From assembly GCA_021432635.1 (NCBI GenBank), contig MU270018.1:69579-133578 (forward strand): a DNA stretch of 64,000 nucleotides. The letters are read 5' to 3'. The notes under the pieces were generated by a model. It ran no database searches. It had not been told where the DNA came from and saw only the letters and a list, made by a program, of their open reading frames with translations. The stretch comes from Thozetella sp. PMI_491 (lineage: Eukaryota > Ascomycota > Sordariomycetes > Chaetosphaeriales > Chaetosphaeriaceae). This document shows positions 43,969 through 55,983 of the stretch, piece after piece; the stretch's first letter is position 1, and each line of letters opens with the position of its first letter. Both the position numbers and the translations under genes were made by a program.

Positions 43969-45660
43969 ATGGCGTCCCGGAGACTTGTTCTGAAGAACCT
44001 GGCGCAAGGCCTGCGTGGCCGAACCGCATCAGGGCTCTCTGTACCCTTCCGAAGAGGCCTCGCGACGCCCGTTTCGGGTCCCATCAAGGCTGAGACCACC
44101 ACGCTCAAGAATGGCCTCACCGTGAGCAATCCGCCCCCCAACCGCTCCCGCCGTCCTCTGCTGATGCCAATTGGCCTAGGTTGCCACTCAATACTCCCCC
44201 TATGCCCAGACTTCGACCGTCGGCATGTGGATTGATGCCGGTTCCAGGGCAGAGACCAACGAGACCAACGGCACCGCCCACTTCCTCGAGCACCTCGCCT
44301 TCAAGGTACCACCACCGCGTCGGACCCGGCCCCATACCGTGTTGATTCAGCAGCGGATAACTAACCAGCATCGGCGTAGGGAACGAGCAACCGGACCCAG
44401 CGGCAATTGGAGCTCGAGATCGAGAACATGGGCGCCCACCTGAATGCTTATACCTCGGTTGGTAACCCCGACTGCGCACATCGTCTCTGCTTTCCGCTCA
44501 CCATAGAACCCACAGCGCGAGAACACCGTCTACTTCGCCAAGGCCCTCAACGAGGACGTGCCCAAGTGCGTTGATATCCTCCAGGACATCCTGCAGAATT
44601 CGAAGCTCGAGGAGCAGGCCATCGAGCGGGAGCGCGATGTCATCCTCCGGGAGTCCGAGGAGGTCGAGAAGCAGATCGAGGAGGTTGTCTTTGATCACCT
44701 CCACGCCACTGCCTACCAGAACCAGCCTCTTGGCCGCACTATTCTCGGCCCTCGGGAGAACATTCGTGACATCACCCGCACCGAGCTCGTCAACTACATC
44801 AAGAACAACTACACCGCCGACAGGATGGTGCTCGTCGGTGCTGGTGGCATCCCTCACCAGCAGCTTGTTGAGATGGCCGAGAAGTCGTTCGAAAAGCTCC
44901 CGGCGACCAGCCCCGAGACTAGTGCCTATCTCTTGTCCAAGAAGAGACCCGATTTCATTGGCTCCGACGTGCGGGTGCGTGACGATACGATCCCGACCGC
45001 CAACATCGCCATCGCCGTAGAGGGCGTTAGCTGGAATGACGAGGACTATTTCACCGCCCTCGTGACTCAGGCCATCGTCGGCAACTACGACAAGGCTCTC
45101 GGCAACGCTCCTCACCAGGGCAGCAAGCTGAGCGGGTTTGTGCACCAGAACAACCTTGCCAACAGCTTCATGAGCTTCTCGACTAGCTACAGCGACACTG
45201 GGTAAGCCCCCCCCCCCTTGCCCACCGTCCTTCCTGTTCTCCGATGTAGTCGTTCTGCTTACACATGGCTAGTCTCTGGGGCATCTACCTTGTCACCGAT
45301 CAGCTCACCCGCGTTGATGACCTGGTTCACTTCACCCTCCGAGAGTGGTCTCGCTTGTCGAACAGCGTCACCGAGGCTGAGGTCGAGCGCGCTAAGGCCC
45401 AGCTCAAGGCTTCCATCCTCCTTTCTCTCGATGGAACCTCCGCTGTGGCCGAGGACATCGGCCGCCAGATCATCACCACTGGCCGGCGGATGAATCCGGG
45501 CGAGATCGAGCGCCTCATCGACGCGGTAACGGAGAAGGATGTTATGGACTTCGCCAACCGTAAACTCTGGGACCAGGACATCGCTGTTAGTGCTGTGGGC
45601 AGCATCGATGGTCTTTTTGATTACGCAAGACTCCGCGCCGACATGAGCAGAAACTTTTAG
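43969..45660 (+). CDS. pep: mitochondrial processing peptidase beta subunit (MPP-beta; core I protein in Neurospora-type fungi)
   Basis: Zinc metallopeptidase (M16) subunit that removes presequences from imported mitochondrial proteins. In Neurospora the same polypeptide is also the core I subunit of complex III; whether that holds here is inference. Exons: 43969-44121, 44180-44305, 44380-44457, 44516-45201, 45273-45660 (476 aa). The presequence is Arg-rich ([18 protein letters not shown]). The inverted zinc motif HxxEH is in [14 protein letters not shown], spanning intron 2. The distal Glu ligand region is [40 protein letters not shown] and [14 protein letters not shown] are typical later blocks. 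The catalytic set is complete, so it is the beta, not the alpha, subunit. Identification is certain. Confidence 0.96.
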
Positions 45661-46644
45661 ACAAGGGAGCCAGGGACCTGGGGTTCGGTGTATTATAGCT
45701 AAGAGGCACGCATTCCGGCCCATTTGTACTGTAGGGGAGGCAGTAGACATTGAGCAATCGACTCGCTTGACTCTAGTTGCCTACCTTGGTACGACCCACG
45801 TTACGCTCTTGGTTTTAGTGCGGCGAGAGCCACGCTGCTTTTTATTATGTCATAGAGAATAAGAGGGATGTTGTAATAGCTGCCACAGATATTTACAGAG
45901 GTATATATTCGTACATCCATGCTCAATCGAGCCTCCTCAGCCAACTGCAGCCAGTTTCAGTGCAGGGGAAGATGCCGAATTTCCAAAGGAACTTGACACC
46001 CCTCGGTGGCAAGGCGCGGTTACACCACCCATATTTCGTGGTTAAAGTCAACTTGGGGCCAAACTAGCGCTTCACGCAGACAATCCCTTGGAAACACAAC
46101 ATCCCAGTTCAAGGAGAATGGTCTAATGGTGCTTAAGACTGGCACAAGCTCGGCGCATCCTTGGGGTTAGCCCGACGCCGCCGAATCACCGTGCCGGCCT
46201 GGTCTGCGATCTGCTTCGCCTTGCTGCGGTACACCCGAGTGCTCATGCGTGCGCCTCTCTCGCCATCGGAGGGGGAAACGGCCGAAATACCGTGTCCGAG
46301 GAGTTTATCTGAGGTATTGTAGCCGAGCAGGGGGGCTTGGCTCGCGCACAGATTGTCACCATTGTTGCCGTGGCGTCTATATCGGGCAGACATCTTAACA
46401 GAAAGAGCTGCCAAGGCGCACACCTCGCCACTTACAGGGTTGAGGAGGATTGTGGTGGCTGAGGCTACATACACATCCAACCGTTTACTGACGTGGCTAG
46501 CAGCGGCGGTCTTGTGGTTTCTAAGGCTCTAGCCATCGGTAGTTCTTGCCCAGCCGCCATCCCCTCATGGCCAAGGCTGGGCACCGGTCATCTGGAAGGA
46601 CGAGGTAAAGAAGTAGAAGGGGCGTACAGAATAACGTGATGAGC

Positions 46645-46665
46645 GAGGCCTGAGGCCTGAGGCCT
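46645..46665 (+). repeat. 7-nt tandem repeat, three copies
   Basis: GAGGCCT is repeated three times in direct succession in the gene-poor block. Confidence 0.85.
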
Positions 46666-48663
46666 AAGCGTGGCAAGCTCCCATGGGTACGCGTACCTTG
46701 AGTGTCGCCGGCAGGGTGCAGACAGGCGCTCAGTAACCGTTAGTGCTACATTCCCAGCTACAAACACCGTCTTGTCCGACGGCGCAAATGGCTAGCACTG
46801 GTCACGCCACAACCCAGTCGTGAGAGGTAATCGAAAATTAAATGCTATGGGAACTCATCTATTGTCAAAGGTCCTAGAAAGGACGATTTCTCCCCGTAGT
46901 TACTGGATAGCCAAGCCGATACGGACCTCGGGTCGGTCAGGCCCCGGAAGGACGGCCGGTATTTGTCAAGCTTCGCAAAGCAGGGCGATTGATCGACATT
47001 GCATTGACTCGACCCAGCCAAACTCGAAAAGATAGGTGCAGGACGGGGCTCTGGAGAGCCGTTGGGTGCCGTGGCTTCTCGATGGCTGCGGCCCGCCTGC
47101 TGACGTGCTCAGGTTGGACGGATTGATGCCAAAAGCCGATCTCCGAGTTGGAGCGAGCCCAGGCTGTCTCACCCTCCGTCCTAGCAACGATTGGAGGCGC
47201 ACCTGACGAATACGCGCTCATGGCTCGCCTCCGGCCGATCCGGAGAGGTGCGCCTAAGTAGATTAAGAGAGCACCCCACCTAGGTGCTCGGAGCGTAATC
47301 GGCAACGGAACAGGCCACTGCTGCTGACTACTATCCGCCACGGGTCACCGCCCCATCGCGAAATGGCACCTGACGGGCAAAAGCGTATTCTACCCTTGGC
47401 ATATCTAAGGCTAGGGCCGATATGCGCCACGAGGGGGGCGGAGGCTGAACGGGAGAGGGGATGGCGTGTTGAATCCCGTTGGGCGTCTTATCTGAAGAGG
47501 GGGCCGGGGGAAGGGGGCAAGAAAGACAGCACCGATTTGATAGAGGTCGCCGGGCCGGTCATTCAAGGTCCGCACAGCTACCTTGTCATGGTTAGACTGC
47601 GAGCGATACAGTTCCTCCGGTCCTGCCAACCCGGCCCCAGCCCTGCTCCCTGGGGCTATTTTACCCTGACCTCCTTCGCCTGGCAAGCCGCCCTGCCCCG
47701 CACCTGTCAGCCAAGGTCCTCTAGGGAGGAGACGGTTCGTCATCGCCTGGCATTGGCCTGCGGGGTTCGCTCTTAGGGTAAAGGACGCAGGGAAGGGGGG
47801 GTTTCCTTGGGCAAGGCGCCTGTAACTGGTTGTACGTGAGTTCGACGACCGGGAACCACCTCCGGGTGCGACAAGAACTCCCGAGAGAATATCTTTACTC
47901 CTGGGGACAAGACAAGCAACGTCCAGCATGCTTCCCGGGGTGGAGGAAACATTTGTGGACCTTTCTTTGCTTGGGACGCAACCTCCTTCTGAAGTGCGCG
48001 GAATATTTATCTAGGTAGGTAAGGTACCTGAGGTACTGTAGGTGGGTTTGGAATGGAGGCCGGGGTGGCCTTGACTATGGAGGAGGGGGGGGGGCGCCAA
48101 GAGGGCCTCCCCAACCCTCCCCGCGCCTTCCACCTCGGCGTTGCATTTTCGTTCGTCACTGGTCTCTCGCTGCCTCAGGGAATGCCCTCTGGTGGCGCCC
48201 AACGGGCGACTGACTTCGAGGAGGCGGGGGAATGTCCCTAGTGGAATGGGGTCTGCACTACCACCCACCGTCGCCAAATCGCTCGTACAGCATTGCGTGC
48301 TTTACCTACTTAGGTAGGTATAGTAAGTTCTTCCATACCCTGCATACCGAGGGAGCTCTGAGTGTATCCTTCCCGCTCATCCACCTACAGGCTCACGAGG
48401 ATGGGCGAGCAATATTGGGTAGACCTGCGATCTCCTTCGGTCGATCATGCTATTCCTATGCTTGGCCGTTCTCGCGGGGCCCAAACCATCAGCGCAATCG
48501 GGACCATCGCAGGCGGCCATTGTGCAGCCAACTGGGTTTCAAGATTGGGTCAGGCGAAGCCAAGGCATTGAATGCAGGCGACGCGTCGGGCTGGCTCGGC
48601 ACGGGTGGCCGGTGCCAGCGCGGCCATCACACTGGCTGGGTGAATTCCACATGTCCTTCGACA

Positions 48664-48687
48664 AAGAGGCTAAGAGGCTAAGAGGCT
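48664..48687 (+). repeat. 8-nt tandem repeat, three copies
   Basis: AAGAGGCT is repeated three times in direct succession in the gene-poor block. Confidence 0.85.
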
Positions 48688-51458
48688 ATCGAGCCTGGTG
48701 GGTCGTGCCGCTGAGTCGGAGACTATGGGAACGGGGCTCATGACTCTCGGCTCTGGCCCCATACCTTAGTTCGAACAGACGCTGAACCATTCACCTGGGC
48801 CTCCTTACCGGTGCTCTGTTTTGAAACTTGCGCAAAGCTATCAGAGATGCGATTTCGAGCTCGACAGTGTTTCCCCATGCTTCCATATGCTGGCGGAACG
48901 TGGCAGCCCGCCTCTCTTCTTTTCCCTTTAGCCCTGTCTCTCTTCTCATCTGGACAAGGATATATATACCACGTCACCTTACGTCCACGGCCCTACCTGG
49001 AGTTCCTGGCCGGATGGACGGAGGGAACGGTATTAAATTGTTGGAACGCATGCCAGAAAAAGGCCACGGAAGGTGAATTCGCATCTCCGAGAAGTGGTCC
49101 ACCGTGTTGCGCAGGTAGCTAGAAGCCCTTCCCCAAGACGCTGACACTTCGGCCATGTTTCGTCTGCTCCCGGGCGCGCGCTCTAAACCAATTCGGTTCG
49201 CATCACAAACCAGAAGGAGCCTCGCTTCACCGTGTTGGGCGATATAACTTTCGCCCTCCGGACGCAATCAATCGAAACTCTTTCGTTGCTGCCGCTACTG
49301 CTGATGCTGGACAAGGCCACCGAGCTGGGAATGCAGATCTTCCTAACTCGATGCAATTCATGCTGCGGCGTCCAGCTATTCGGCCTCGCGGCCTCGGTGG
49401 CCCAGAAGGTCGTGATAGGGGTGAGCCTGCAGATACGTCTACCCAATAACAGGGGCCAGTTGCACTGCTCCTCCCTACCTTACCCCAGGTGCTAATGTAG
49501 GTACGAGGACAGTACGTACCCGTCGTAAGTGTGCGTGCGTTCCAAACTCCGCTCCCCTCCTCGATGGCTTACCCAGTAGCAGGCTCGACAAAGTAGAATA
49601 CTATCCTCGTAATGACAGCACAAGGTAACAGGGCCAAGAGGGAATCGCTTCTCTTGGTACGATGTGGGGCATTTTGTAGGTTATCTTCTCAGCTTCAATT
49701 CCTCAGGCGACGGTCGCTCTCGTCCCAGTCGTTCACGATGGCTTTGGTCCTTTTTGATTTCCTTCCTTTTCATTTGTGCCACGATAGGACAGACTTGCAT
49801 GGGTCTGTGTGTTCCAGGTTGTTCCCGGCCCAAGCTAAGACGTGAGGGCCAGTGCGAAAGGGAGGGAAGCCGAAAGAGGGAGGGGCATTTGAAATGGCCG
49901 TGTTCAAGCCCTGCCAGAAGCGACGCAGCCAGGCCGGGGCGGATGGCGATAATGTGTGCGGCAGTATGGACCGGCCCGTAATGTCATTGAGAGCGAACCG
50001 GAGGACACTAGGTAATTGCCTAGGTATCGGAAGCTTCTAGTCAAATTGAAGCGGTCCATGGCAGGATCCTTCTGGCGCAGCGCACCTGACTCGTTCTGGT
50101 GAGTTGTACCTGCCTCTCCTTACGAGGAGCAGCCACGACCAGCGCTCGTATCGCGCAGTGGATTTTTTTTAGGGCTCTTCGTCTTAGGAGCCGCCGCAAT
50201 GGCGATCGGCGGCAAGTCTTCCACTTCCACGCTACAGCGAGCGCCAACGCAAGGTGCCGCCCCCCCGCAGCGAAGCATGTGGTTGGCTGCATTGATCTGG
50301 GACAGTGTCATCCATCTCAATCCGACGCCCTTTCCAAGGACAGCCACACCGGCTCTTTGTTGCTAGCAATTAATGGAGCGCATTCACAGCGTCGAAACCT
50401 TCGACTTCCCGATGTCAAGGTCTAGGCCGGCCACCGTAACGCCAGCCTTGCTGGGCTAGGCAAAGGGAACTGCTTTCTTTGCTTGCGACAGCGCGCTACT
50501 GGGTGGGGAGGTAGGACATCCATTCATTTCAGGAGCAATCCGGGGGAGCAGGAACCCGCCCTCTGGCCTGGCCCCTCCGTTCGCTCGCTTGGTGTCAGAC
50601 AAGCCGGAGTGCCCGTACTTGGGGGGGAGGGGGGCTGCGACACGCGATGCGTACGGGGACACCCCGGAAACTACGATAACCAGGCCCGGGATTCCGGTGC
50701 TGCAAGGACTTGGGTTGTAGATGCCAAAATCGAGCAGCGACGCAGTGTAGGGGAGGAGAAAAAAAAAGTAGAACAAGCAGTGCAGGCGACCGCAATTGCA
50801 TGCCGGGCGGAAACCTGCTGCCGTCTTCGAAAGCTCCATCCCGCCGGATGGGTGGGCGTGCGTGGAAGACGGCTGAGGATCGCAGGACGCTGTGTGTGCA
50901 AGGCACTTGTCGCAGCCGCTAGAGGGGATGGGTCTACCTAATCAAGGTTGGCCAGGTCGGGAATCCGTTGCGGGCTCTCTGTGCTTTCTTCTGTCTCGAA
51001 GGCGCGGTGATGGCCTTGTCTCGTCTCACTCGTCCAGCTTTACGGCAATTACATAGTCTTTCCACGACAAAAATCGGGCGGCCCGTCGCCCAGAACACGG
51101 CGGTCGGTGCTACGGCGAGAGCGAGACTGGATTCCAGTGCGACAAGGCCCAGCCAGCCAGCAACGGGGCAGTCGACAGGCCCTTGTCAAGAAACTCCACC
51201 CCACCCCCCTCTCCCCCCCTTGGCACAAGCCGCGCACCTACCACCCACCTCCCTGTGGGTGTCCGAGGCGTCGTCTGGGCTCCGACCTCCTCTCCCCCGC
51301 CCCATAGCACTTGTAAAGCACGCTCAATCCACTCCCAGTCGCATCCATCGGCTGGAACCTTGGCCCACTAGTTCAGCACCGGCTGCACCGCCCTCTTAAG
51401 CGTAAGAGCAGTCCACCCTTGCCCCCCCCCGGAACCGTTCTTAACAATTTCTTGGCCA

Positions 51459-51570
51459 CGCCTTCTCTCCATTTCACCCTTCACCCTCTTCTCTCGCACT
51501 CCTCTTCCACCATTTCTCCACCTTTGACCTCACCACCCTCGCTCGCCCTTTCGTCTTCCCACCACCTGCA
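51459..51570 (+). promoter_or_regulatory. CT-rich tract upstream of the RING-H2 gene
   Basis: About 110 nt with very few purines lie 350 bp before the ATG at 51917. This is typical of fungal core promoters and 5' leaders. The space to the ATG would be a long 5' UTR or a second promoter element; no conserved frame occupies it. Confidence 0.5.
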
Positions 51571-51916
51571 CCTTTCCAGGTCGGACAAGACAGGTGCCTC
51601 GAGTCGCCCGAGGGATTAATTTCTTATCGGCATCAATCGCAATCTTTTTTGCTTCGAAAGCGAAACCCTCTTGGTCTCGTCGATGCCAAGAGCGACGAGC
51701 CAGCATCGCACTCAACCCCTGCGGGCTCCATAGACCTGTCGACAAATTGCACTCCGTCCCCAGACACTGTTCCTCCCTAGGTGCATCTACCCAGCTGCCC
51801 GCAGCCGCCCTCCGATGGGATCGTCTCTTTAGATCGCGACTTGATCAGTCAGCAACGGCCTCGAGAATCCCAATTTTCTTTCCTGGAAGGGACGACGGGG
51901 AGAAGAGTCGACCAAG

Positions 51917-53484
51917 ATGACATTAATCAATCCCGCCTTGGTGGAAGGCGCAAGAATGCTGGCGCGGCAAGCGGGGAGCTCGGCAATCAGCTCCTTGATC
52001 TCGACGACAACGTCACCTTCGGCATCCATATCGGCCTCGTCGACGTCGACTACGTCAACGAGCGACCCTGCGGCTACCAGCACGAACAACCCCAACACTA
52101 ACAACGGCGGCAACAGCAACAACTCGTCTCCCCTCCTCTTCTTCGTCGCACTGGGATTCGGCGTTGTCTTCACCAACTTGTGGTGAGTTTTACTCGTTCG
52201 AGCTGCACCGAGAAGCAGGGTTTTGTCCAAGCCCACTAACGAGCGGCAACTAGGATCATTGTCGGCGTCAAGTACTGCTTCCGCTACAATGCCCGCAGTC
52301 GCCAGATGCGTCTTAATGAGGAGGGAGAACCCATCAACATGGAGAACATGCCTCACCCGCGCCGTAGGAGACGGGAGAAGAAGCTGATGACTATGGACGA
52401 GGTCAATGAGAAGTTTCCTATGCTCAAGTATAAAACATGGGTCGCCAGCCGCGCCCAGGAAGGCCTCCCGGCCCAGGGTGGCGTCTCGTCCCCGCCGAGC
52501 CGGGCGAACAGCGTTCGCAGTGTCGAAGGGATCATACCCGAGTTACCTTCGAAGGAGCGCGAGGGTAGCCCGGATGAAACGGCGACTGATGCCGCATCGA
52601 CCGCGAAAGCGGAGCCGCCCAAACTGGGACACAAGGCACAGGACAGCACATCCAGCGCGACGGACGCGCCACACCAACCATCCGCTGATGCTCGGTCCCC
52701 GACCGGGGGCCAGGATCTCTCTGTGCTCCCAGCACCCTACACCAAGCCCACCGAGCGATCATCGCAGGACGACGACGAGGACGAGGACGATGAGCACATC
52801 AATGCTGCTCTTCCGCCAGAGCTCCTGGGAACATCTGGCGATACCTGCGCTATCTGCATCGATACCCTGGAAGATGACGATGACGTCCGCGGTCTGACCT
52901 GCGGACATGCCTTTCACGCTGTCTGTGTCGACCCCTGGTTGACGAGCAGGAGGGCGTGCTGCCCGCTTTGCAAGGCTGATTACTACACACCCAAGCCTCG
53001 CCCATCCCCAGCGGAGCATGCTGATGCTGCCACCGGCGTCATCACCGTGACACTCCCGGGCAATGAATCTCGCTCTCGCTCGCGAACGCACAGAATGAAC
53101 ATGCCTAGGGCTCCTCGCCATGCTTTCCTAGGTATGAGAGGGCCTGGCCGAGTTGCTGCTCCGGCAAACCAGCCGACGCCAACAGGGCAGGCAGCTCCCC
53201 AAGCCAGCCGCCCAGGTCTTCTAGACCGTTTCCGTAGGGGCAATACCCCGGCAGCTGCAGCTCAGACGCCTGGCCAGCTTAGCACAACTCAGGCTACGAG
53301 TGAAGGCTCGCAGCAGCAAACCAGTGGCGTTCTCGCCGGTATTCGCTCTAACCTCTCGGGGCTTACTCCGTGGCGGAGGCAGAATGCCCAGGATGAGGCG
53401 ACTACCGCGCCTGGTGCAAACCCTGCAGTCACACCTTCGGATCTGGAGGCCGGAGTGCGACCAAGAACAAATGTTGTTAATTGA
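51917..53484 (+). CDS. membrane-anchored RING-H2 E3 ubiquitin ligase
   Basis: Predicted ubiquitin ligase with one membrane span. Exons: 51917-52182 and 52254-53484 (498 aa). Residues 25-72 are Ser/Thr/Asn-rich and probably luminal and glycosylated. About 73-97 is the membrane segment (LLFFVALGFGVVFTNLW, then IIVGV) split by the intron. The cytosolic part has a basic stretch (PHPRRRRREKK), an acidic linker (QDDDEDEDDEH) and the RING-H2 finger at about 287-331: CAIC, CGHAFHAVC and CPLC give the C3H2C3 ligand order. A Pro/Ala/Gln-rich tail follows. The architecture resembles plant ATL-type and fungal vacuole/endosome RING ligases; the target is unknown. Confidence 0.9.
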
Positions 53485-54273
53485 TGCAAACCCACTAGCT
53501 ATCAAAATTGACTCTTTACGATACCCCTCCACGAAACTCCCTCTTACACTATCGACTTGTACATCGAACACCTGTGACCTTGAAACCCGCCGGTACCACC
53601 ACTATCCACTATCGATATCGTCGTTTCCCCTCTGTCACAATACAAGAGAGCATGTCCTGGCTACAACTGTGGGGACAACCATTCCTCGCTCTAGGTGTTT
53701 TTTTTTCTGGCCGAAACGTCACGGCAAAGAAAGGCCCCGTATATATGTGGCTTTCCGGGCAGCTCGGGTCGAATACGACGTAACTACGATGGAATATCTG
53801 AGAAGACTAGGTGCATGTACTATTGGGGGTGGTGTACCTGGTGATGGAATGATTGATATGTGGGTTAGCTTCTTTCACGTGTCTCTGCTGGCCTGCATAG
53901 CATGGGAGAAAACTGTTTGTCCGGATCAGGGAGTATGGTATAGGGGAAACAGCTAGCAAGGAGTTGTCTCTTTTTATTTATTTTTTTGGATGGATGCTGA
54001 GTCGATGTGGGGAAACTTGGAGGCAGCTTGAAGTCTGGCTCCTTAACGAGAATAAATGCCTAGTACACGGAATTCTAGTTTACGCTTGACACGCACATAC
54101 AAGTCTGTTCCCCCTCTTGTGACGGTAAATATACAGCTTCGCTGGCCTCGAAATCGGGTCTAGATGCCTCGTGGCAAGGTCTTTGCTCGCACCAGGCTGC
54201 TAGCAGAAGAAGTGGGCTCGGAATGCCCGAGAGCGCATAGCGTCCATCGAAGTTATAGCTCTGCTCTAGATGG
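53485..54273. other. intergenic between convergent genes
   Basis: 3' flanks of the RING-H2 gene (+) and the GPALPP gene (-). T-rich stretches occur near 53699-53708 and 53971-53987. No gene seen. Confidence 0.5.
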
Positions 54274-55329
54274 TTAAAGATAGCTCCCTTTCTGGAATCG
54301 CCCGCCAAAATTGGCTGCCTTGTTGAGCATATCCCTCCGTTGTGAGTTGCTTAGACTCCCACTGATCGCCATATCCTTCTCCTTGTCAAATGCGCGTGTG
54401 CTTGGATCGTCTTCTTCCGCCACCTTACGAGCGCCCGTCTCCCGGGAACTCTTTTGCCGCGCCTGGTGTTCTTCGTAGAGACTCTTCCCTCTGGTTTGCT
54501 CGGTATAAGAACGAATCCGGTCGTTATTTGCTGTGATCCTGGCTTCTGATCCCTGACTCGTAGACCTGCTCGGAGGGGATGGTGCAGCTGTGGCGTCGGC
54601 TCGCCCTAGCACAGCGTCCTTGAGCCGTCGTGCTTTCTCCTCCGGCGTCTCTGTCCAGATGCTACTGATCTCACTGGGCCCACGTGATCCGGCAGCACGA
54701 CCGCTTGAGAAGCCTCGGGCTTTGAGCTTCGTCGGGTCGGGTGCCCGCGGGCCCGAATTTGTGGGCGGCGCAAGCATCCAATCGTCGCGCTTGGTCGCCA
54801 TCTCTGGACCCTTGGCTGTAGGCGTACTCGTTCCGACTGTGTGTGCGCTATCCATTCGACTGCTTGCTACTCCTGATGCAGAAGGGGGCGCTGGGCCGAA
54901 GCCGTCATCTGAATCGGAGTCCTCCTCGTCATCGGGGTTTGTCCTGGGCATATCGTCGAGGCGGCCGGGTGGGAGAGCTGGCCCGATGATGGGACCTGAA
55001 CGTGTAGGTACTGATGGCCCAATATACTGCACCGGGGGGGGCAGGTCGGTGTCAGAGTCCTCAGAGCTACCGAGTGAGATCTCGTCTTGGTTCGGTTCGG
55101 GGGGTATCGAGGGTCCGATTGAAAGTTGGCGGCGAGTACCGGCGGGCCTTGACGGGGGTGGCTGGGAGGTTCGTGGTCCAAAGTCATCCTCCGAATCATC
55201 CTCTTGACCTCCACCGTCTTTGTTGTTCCGGCGCGTCTTGGGCGTAGGCGAGTCGGGCGCGTCGTCGTCGTCTCCGCTACGCTTGCGCTTCTGAAGGTGG
55301 GGAGGCAGTTGAGGGCCGATGGAAGCCAT
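54274..55329 (-). CDS. GPALPP-motif protein (DUF3752 family)
   Basis: Member of the GPALPP1/DUF3752 family, nuclear proteins of poorly known role. Single exon of 351 aa from the ATG at 55329. Repeated IGPxLPP-type motifs are visible: ASIGPQLPPHLQKRKR at the N-terminus, SIGPSIPPEP, YIGPSVPT, IIGPALPPGRL and FGPAPPS. The C-terminal DUF3752 domain begins with RDDWMLAPP and contains SIWTETPEEKARRLKD, KSLYEEHQARQKS, RAFDKEKDMAISG and the end NKAANFGGRFQKGSYL. The intervening chain is acidic and Ser-rich (DDEEDSDSDDGFGP). A basic KRKR/KTRR region suggests nuclear entry. The function may touch RNA processing, but that is not shown by the sequence. Confidence 0.88.
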   Translation of the reverse strand: MASIGPQLPPHLQKRKRSGDDDDAPDSPTPKTRRNNKDGGGQEDDSEDDFGPRTSQPPPSRPAGTRRQLSIGPSIPPEPNQDEISLGSSEDSDTDLPPPVQYIGPSVPTRSGPIIGPALPPGRLDDMPRTNPDDEEDSDSDDGFGPAPPSASGVASSRMDSAHTVGTSTPTAKGPEMATKRDDWMLAPPTNSGPRAPDPTKLKARGFSSGRAAGSRGPSEISSIWTETPEEKARRLKDAVLGRADATAAPSPPSRSTSQGSEARITANNDRIRSYTEQTRGKSLYEEHQARQKSSRETGARKVAEEDDPSTRAFDKEKDMAISGSLSNSQRRDMLNKAANFGGRFQKGSYL

Positions 55330-55983
55330 GGTCAAATGTTGAGCTAGCTACCTTCTCGCGGTTAGCACTCGTCTGGGCTGGAAGGCCTGACAGCAAGGGT
55401 TTCCTTACTTGGAGCGAGCAATGGTGAAAGGCCAAAAGTTAGGTAATGCGACTCACAGTGGCACTTAGAGATGACCTGCAGAGTGGTTGCTAACATCCTT
55501 TCAAGGAACTTGGGGCTGCAGCTGGTTATCGATAAACGTGGGCTGGAAAGCAATGGGGCGTCGGAGGCTGGGTTCTTGGGTGGGTACCATAGTTACCTCC
55601 GTCTGGTGGGTCAATCAGGCAGGTCGAGTGTTGGAGCTGGAAGTTGGAGGTGCACGTAATGCTCGGCTACAAAGGAGCACTTTACTGTACCTCCCTATCT
55701 AGTTGGCTGCGACTGCCATCCGAGCAAGGCTATCAGCTCCCGTCGCACACGCAACCGCCTCGCCCCTACAACCAGAGCGCCAGGCTCTAGGTCAATAGAA
55801 AATTTGTAGCGTTCGACCTAACTCCTCCGTCATTAATTGAATCGCCGCCGCGACGAGGGCAAGGGGCACCGCGCACGAGCCCGAGCAATACACGAGTTCC
55901 AAATCACGAGCCACACCAGCTCGCGAGATCGCCTTTCCTTTCTAGATTCGCCGTGGAGCCATGCGTCGCGCTCGCGCCTCTCG
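55330..55983. other. divergent promoter region
   Basis: Between the GPALPP gene (-) and vps8 (+). The vps8 frame is open upstream to about 55837 without an ATG, so part of this is probably 5' leader. Nothing else seen. Confidence 0.5.

Larger units (their letters stand above)
45661..51458. other. gene-poor block, about 5.8 kb
   Basis: No conserved protein, tRNA or rRNA was recognised on either strand. Open frames up to 172 codons occur but are Pro/Gly/Arg-rich and mutually overlapping, as expected in GC-rich non-coding DNA. It contains TACCTAGGTA/GGTACC-type palindromes (about 47279-47286, 48012-48045, 48303-48318, 50018-50027), short tandem repeats near 46645 and 48664, and a possible small two-exon gene on the minus strand at 46133-46560 described as a finding. 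I see no transposase or LTR pair. Confidence 0.5.

Noticed and set aside
13688-45660. A biosynthetic gene cluster around the aminotransferase, ABC transporter and epimerase
   Set aside because: These genes are separated by housekeeping genes, and there is no polyketide synthase, NRPS, terpene synthase or cluster regulator.
47411-47929. 172-codon minus-strand frame in the gene-poor block
   Set aside because: Pro/Gly/Arg-rich composition typical of random GC-rich DNA, with no domain and no codon constraint visible.
50968-51399. Frame with a mitochondrial-targeting-like start (MALSRLTRPALRQLHSLSTT)
   Set aside because: After about 50 residues it becomes Pro-rich low complexity and stops; no downstream exon continues a recognisable protein.
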